Assembly (NCBI GenBank): GCA_003514765.1
Contig: DOOY01000047.1
Coordinates: 1 to 8,556 of the forward strand
DNA from: Nitrosomonas sp.
Lineage (GTDB): Bacteria > Pseudomonadota > Gammaproteobacteria > Burkholderiales > Nitrosomonadaceae
DNA: 8,556 nucleotides
Direction: 5' to 3'
Position 1 is the first letter of the stretch; each line of letters opens with the position of its first letter. The notes under the pieces are model-generated. The model saw only the letters and a list, made by a program, of their open reading frames with translations. It was not told the origin of the DNA and searched no databases. Shown here in pieces: positions 6,725 to 8,556 of the stretch. A program made the translations under genes and the position numbers.

Positions 6725-8556
6725 TTACGAACGTTTTGAGGCTTTTGGTTTCCAGACAACGCCAATTGAGACTTTTTCTAATTTACGTTGCCCTCCGTAC
6801 ATTTGATTAACCATGGCGCGTGAAATTACTACGGCGCTAAACACGGAAGTGAGTATGCCAAGGCATAAGACAACAGCAAATCCTTTGACTGGGCCTGAAC
6901 CAAAAGCAAACAAGGCGATACCTGCAATCAACGTGGTGATATTCGAATCCAAGATTGTGCCGAATGCGCGTTCATAACCCGCATTAATGGCAATGTGGGG
7001 AGATACGCCACTACGAAGTTCTTCTCGAATTCGTTCATTGATAAGAATGTTTGCATCAATTGCCATCCCAAGCGTTAATGCAATCGCTGCCATGCCAGGG
7101 AGCGTGAGCGTAGCTTGTAGAATCGAAAGTAAACTGATCAGAAGCAATAAATTTGCACTGAGGGCAAGAACGGAGATGACGCCAAACGCCTGATAGTAAA
7201 GCATGATGAATAGTGCTACCGCTAGGAATCCAAATAAGGTCGAATTGAATCCTCTCGAAATGTTATCTGCGCCCAGGCTCGGCCCAACGGTTCGTTCTTC
7301 AATTATCTCCATTGGTGCAGCGAGTGCGCCTGCTCTTAATAGCAAGGCTACGTCGCGTGCCTCTGTGCTACTCATGCGACCACTAATTTGTACACGCCCT
7401 CCACCAATTTCTTCTCGTATCACCGGTGCAGTAATCACTTCTGAATGATTCTTTTCAACGAGCAAAATAGCCATTCGCTTACCGACATTGGCGCGGGTGA
7501 GTTGTTTGAAAATCCGTGCGCCATTGCTATCAAGTGTGACATGTACCGCAGGCTGGTTATCGCTGTCAAAACCAGGTTGTGCATCCGTGATGCGGTCACC
7601 TGTCAGTAAAACTTGTTTTTTGACCAGAAGTGGATTTCCCCCACGTTCGGTGAATAATTCGGCCCCAAATGGGACCTGGCCTTGCAATGCAGCCTCGAGA
7701 TCGCTTTCATCATCGACCATCCGAATTTCCAAGGTGGCCGTTCTACCCAAAATATCCTTAGCTTTGGCTGTATCTTGCACGCCAGGCAGTTGCACGATGA
7801 CCCGATCAGAACCGGCCTGCTGAATGATTGGTTCCGCCACACCGAGCTCATTAATACGATTGCGTAAAGTGGTAATGTTTTGTTGCAAGGCAGCACTTTG
7901 CATACGGGTATGCGCATCCGGCTTGACAGTTGCAAGCAAACGGAAATCTCTATCGGTATCTTGTGTGCGCAGTTCTAGATCGGCATATAATTTTTTGAGT
8001 TCTGTTTCTGCTTTTGAACGTGATTGCTCGTCTCTAAATTTGATAACGAGTTGAGAATTATCCCGATCTAATCCTGCCGAAGGAATTCTCAATTCGCGCA
8101 AATTGCTGCGAATATCGGCACTATATCGGTCTAGAGACTTGGATAATGCGCCATTCATATCAACTTCCAGCATGAAATGAACGCCACCCCGTAAATCAAG
8201 CCCTAGATACATGGGAAGCGCACCAATACTCGTTAGCCACTGAGGAGAGTTAGGAATGAGATTGAGTGCGACAATGTAATCTGCGCCCAACTCAGATTGC
8301 AAAATGTCTCTAGCTTTAATTTGAATATCGGTGTCGGTAAAACGGACTTTAATGCTATTTCCTTCAACAATGGCACCATTGGTATCGATGCCATGCTTTT
8401 TAAGCGTTTCTTCTATTTTCTGTAGCAGTGTGGTGCCCGTTTCCGCTGTGATCCGTAAGGGTGAAATTTGTATTGCAGGCGACTCACCAAAAAAATTAGG
8501 TAAGGTATACAGAAGACCAATCAGAAGCGAAATCGCAACAATCAAATTTTTCCAGA
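6725..8556 (-). CDS. secD: Protein translocase subunit SecD (5' end beyond window)
   Basis: SecD is the larger partner of SecF in proton-driven protein export. The visible part is about 609 codons. The reading frame stays open to the window edge, and the codons before the TTG at 8545 read Trp-Lys-Asn, matching the usual SecD start (WKNLIVAISLLIGLLYTLPN). So the true start lies a few codons outside. In order it shows membrane helix 1, a large periplasmic P1 region with LGLDLRGGVHF (about 8180-8210), and a C-terminal block of five helices. That block carries GMAIDANILINERIREE (about 7018-7068), including the conserved Asp-Ala-Asn. Nothing suggests damage. The promoter must be upstream of the window. 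In many proteobacteria yajC precedes secD, which cannot be checked here. Confidence 0.97.
   Translation of the reverse strand, partial: WKNLIVAISLLIGLLYTLPNFFGESPAIQISPLRITAETGTTLLQKIEETLKKHGIDTNGAIVEGNSIKVRFTDTDIQIKARDILQSELGADYIVALNLIPNSPQWLTSIGALPMYLGLDLRGGVHFMLEVDMNGALSKSLDRYSADIRSNLRELRIPSAGLDRDNSQLVIKFRDEQSRSKAETELKKLYADLELRTQDTDRDFRLLATVKPDAHTRMQSAALQQNITTLRNRINELGVAEPIIQQAGSDRVIVQLPGVQDTAKAKDILGRTATLEIRMVDDESDLEAALQGQVPFGAELFTERGGNPLLVKKQVLLTGDRITDAQPGFDSDNQPAVHVTLDSNGARIFKQLTRANVGKRMAILLVEKNHSEVITAPVIREEIGGGRVQISGRMSSTEARDVALLLRAGALAAPMEIIEERTVGPSLGADNISRGFNSTLFGFLAVALFIMLYYQAFGVISVLALSANLLLLISLLSILQATLTLPGMAAIALTLGMAIDANILINERIREELRSGVSPHIAINAGYERAFGTILDSNITTLIAGIALFAFGSGPVKGFAVVLCLGILTSVFSAVVISRAMVNQMYGGQRKLEKVSIGVVWKPKASKRS

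Noticed and set aside
6987..8054. Several plus-strand reading frames opposite secD
   Set aside because: All are antisense to secD with low-complexity Ser/Arg/Leu-rich translations and no start signals.
8543..8545. TTG as the start codon of secD
   Set aside because: The frame remains open to the window edge and the preceding codons (Trp-Lys-Asn) belong to the conserved SecD N-terminus, so the gene is cut by the window.

Overview
The window is a chromosomal piece of a betaproteobacterial ammonia-oxidising bacterium, most likely a Nitrosomonas. The basis is a complete ammonia monooxygenase cluster whose three subunits match, from memory, the N. europaea proteins in length and motifs (AmoC 271 aa, AmoB 420 aa, AmoA core about 274 aa). 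It also carries the amoE/amoD pair that follows amoB in beta-AOB. I cannot assign a species from sequence alone.

Layout. 1-318: non-coding amoC leader with candidate sigma70 promoters. 319-3491 (+): amoC, amoA and amoB. A 177-bp spacer with a hairpin separates amoC from amoA, and amoA overlaps amoB by one base (TAATG). 3512-3561: a strong intrinsic terminator. 3601-4829 (+): amoE and amoD, two paralogous small membrane-anchored periplasmic proteins. 4830-5066: a convergent intergenic region with inverted and direct repeats. 5067-8556 (-): secD (5' end cut by the window edge), secF and a dedA-family gene, all in one direction and probably one transcription unit.

How the genes work together. 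AmoA, AmoB and AmoC form the membrane copper enzyme that oxidises ammonia to hydroxylamine, the energy source of the cell. The visible copper ligands are AmoC Asp136/His140/His153 and AmoB His38/His142/His144. AmoE and AmoD are accessory proteins of the same cluster, likely involved in copper handling or assembly. SecDF drives late steps of Sec export with the proton motive force, and the DedA protein is a membrane transporter-like protein. Their placement beside amo need not be functional.

Most of the window is a known system. The points that deserve a second look are: an apparent 31-residue hydrophobic N-terminal extension of AmoA supported by a strong ribosome binding site; a terminator isolating amoE/amoD from amoCAB with no clear promoter after it; the shared Ala-His-Gly signal-peptide junction in AmoB, AmoE and AmoD; and a perfect -10 box joined to a TGATCA dyad before amoD. 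No tRNA, rRNA, CRISPR array or mobile element was seen.
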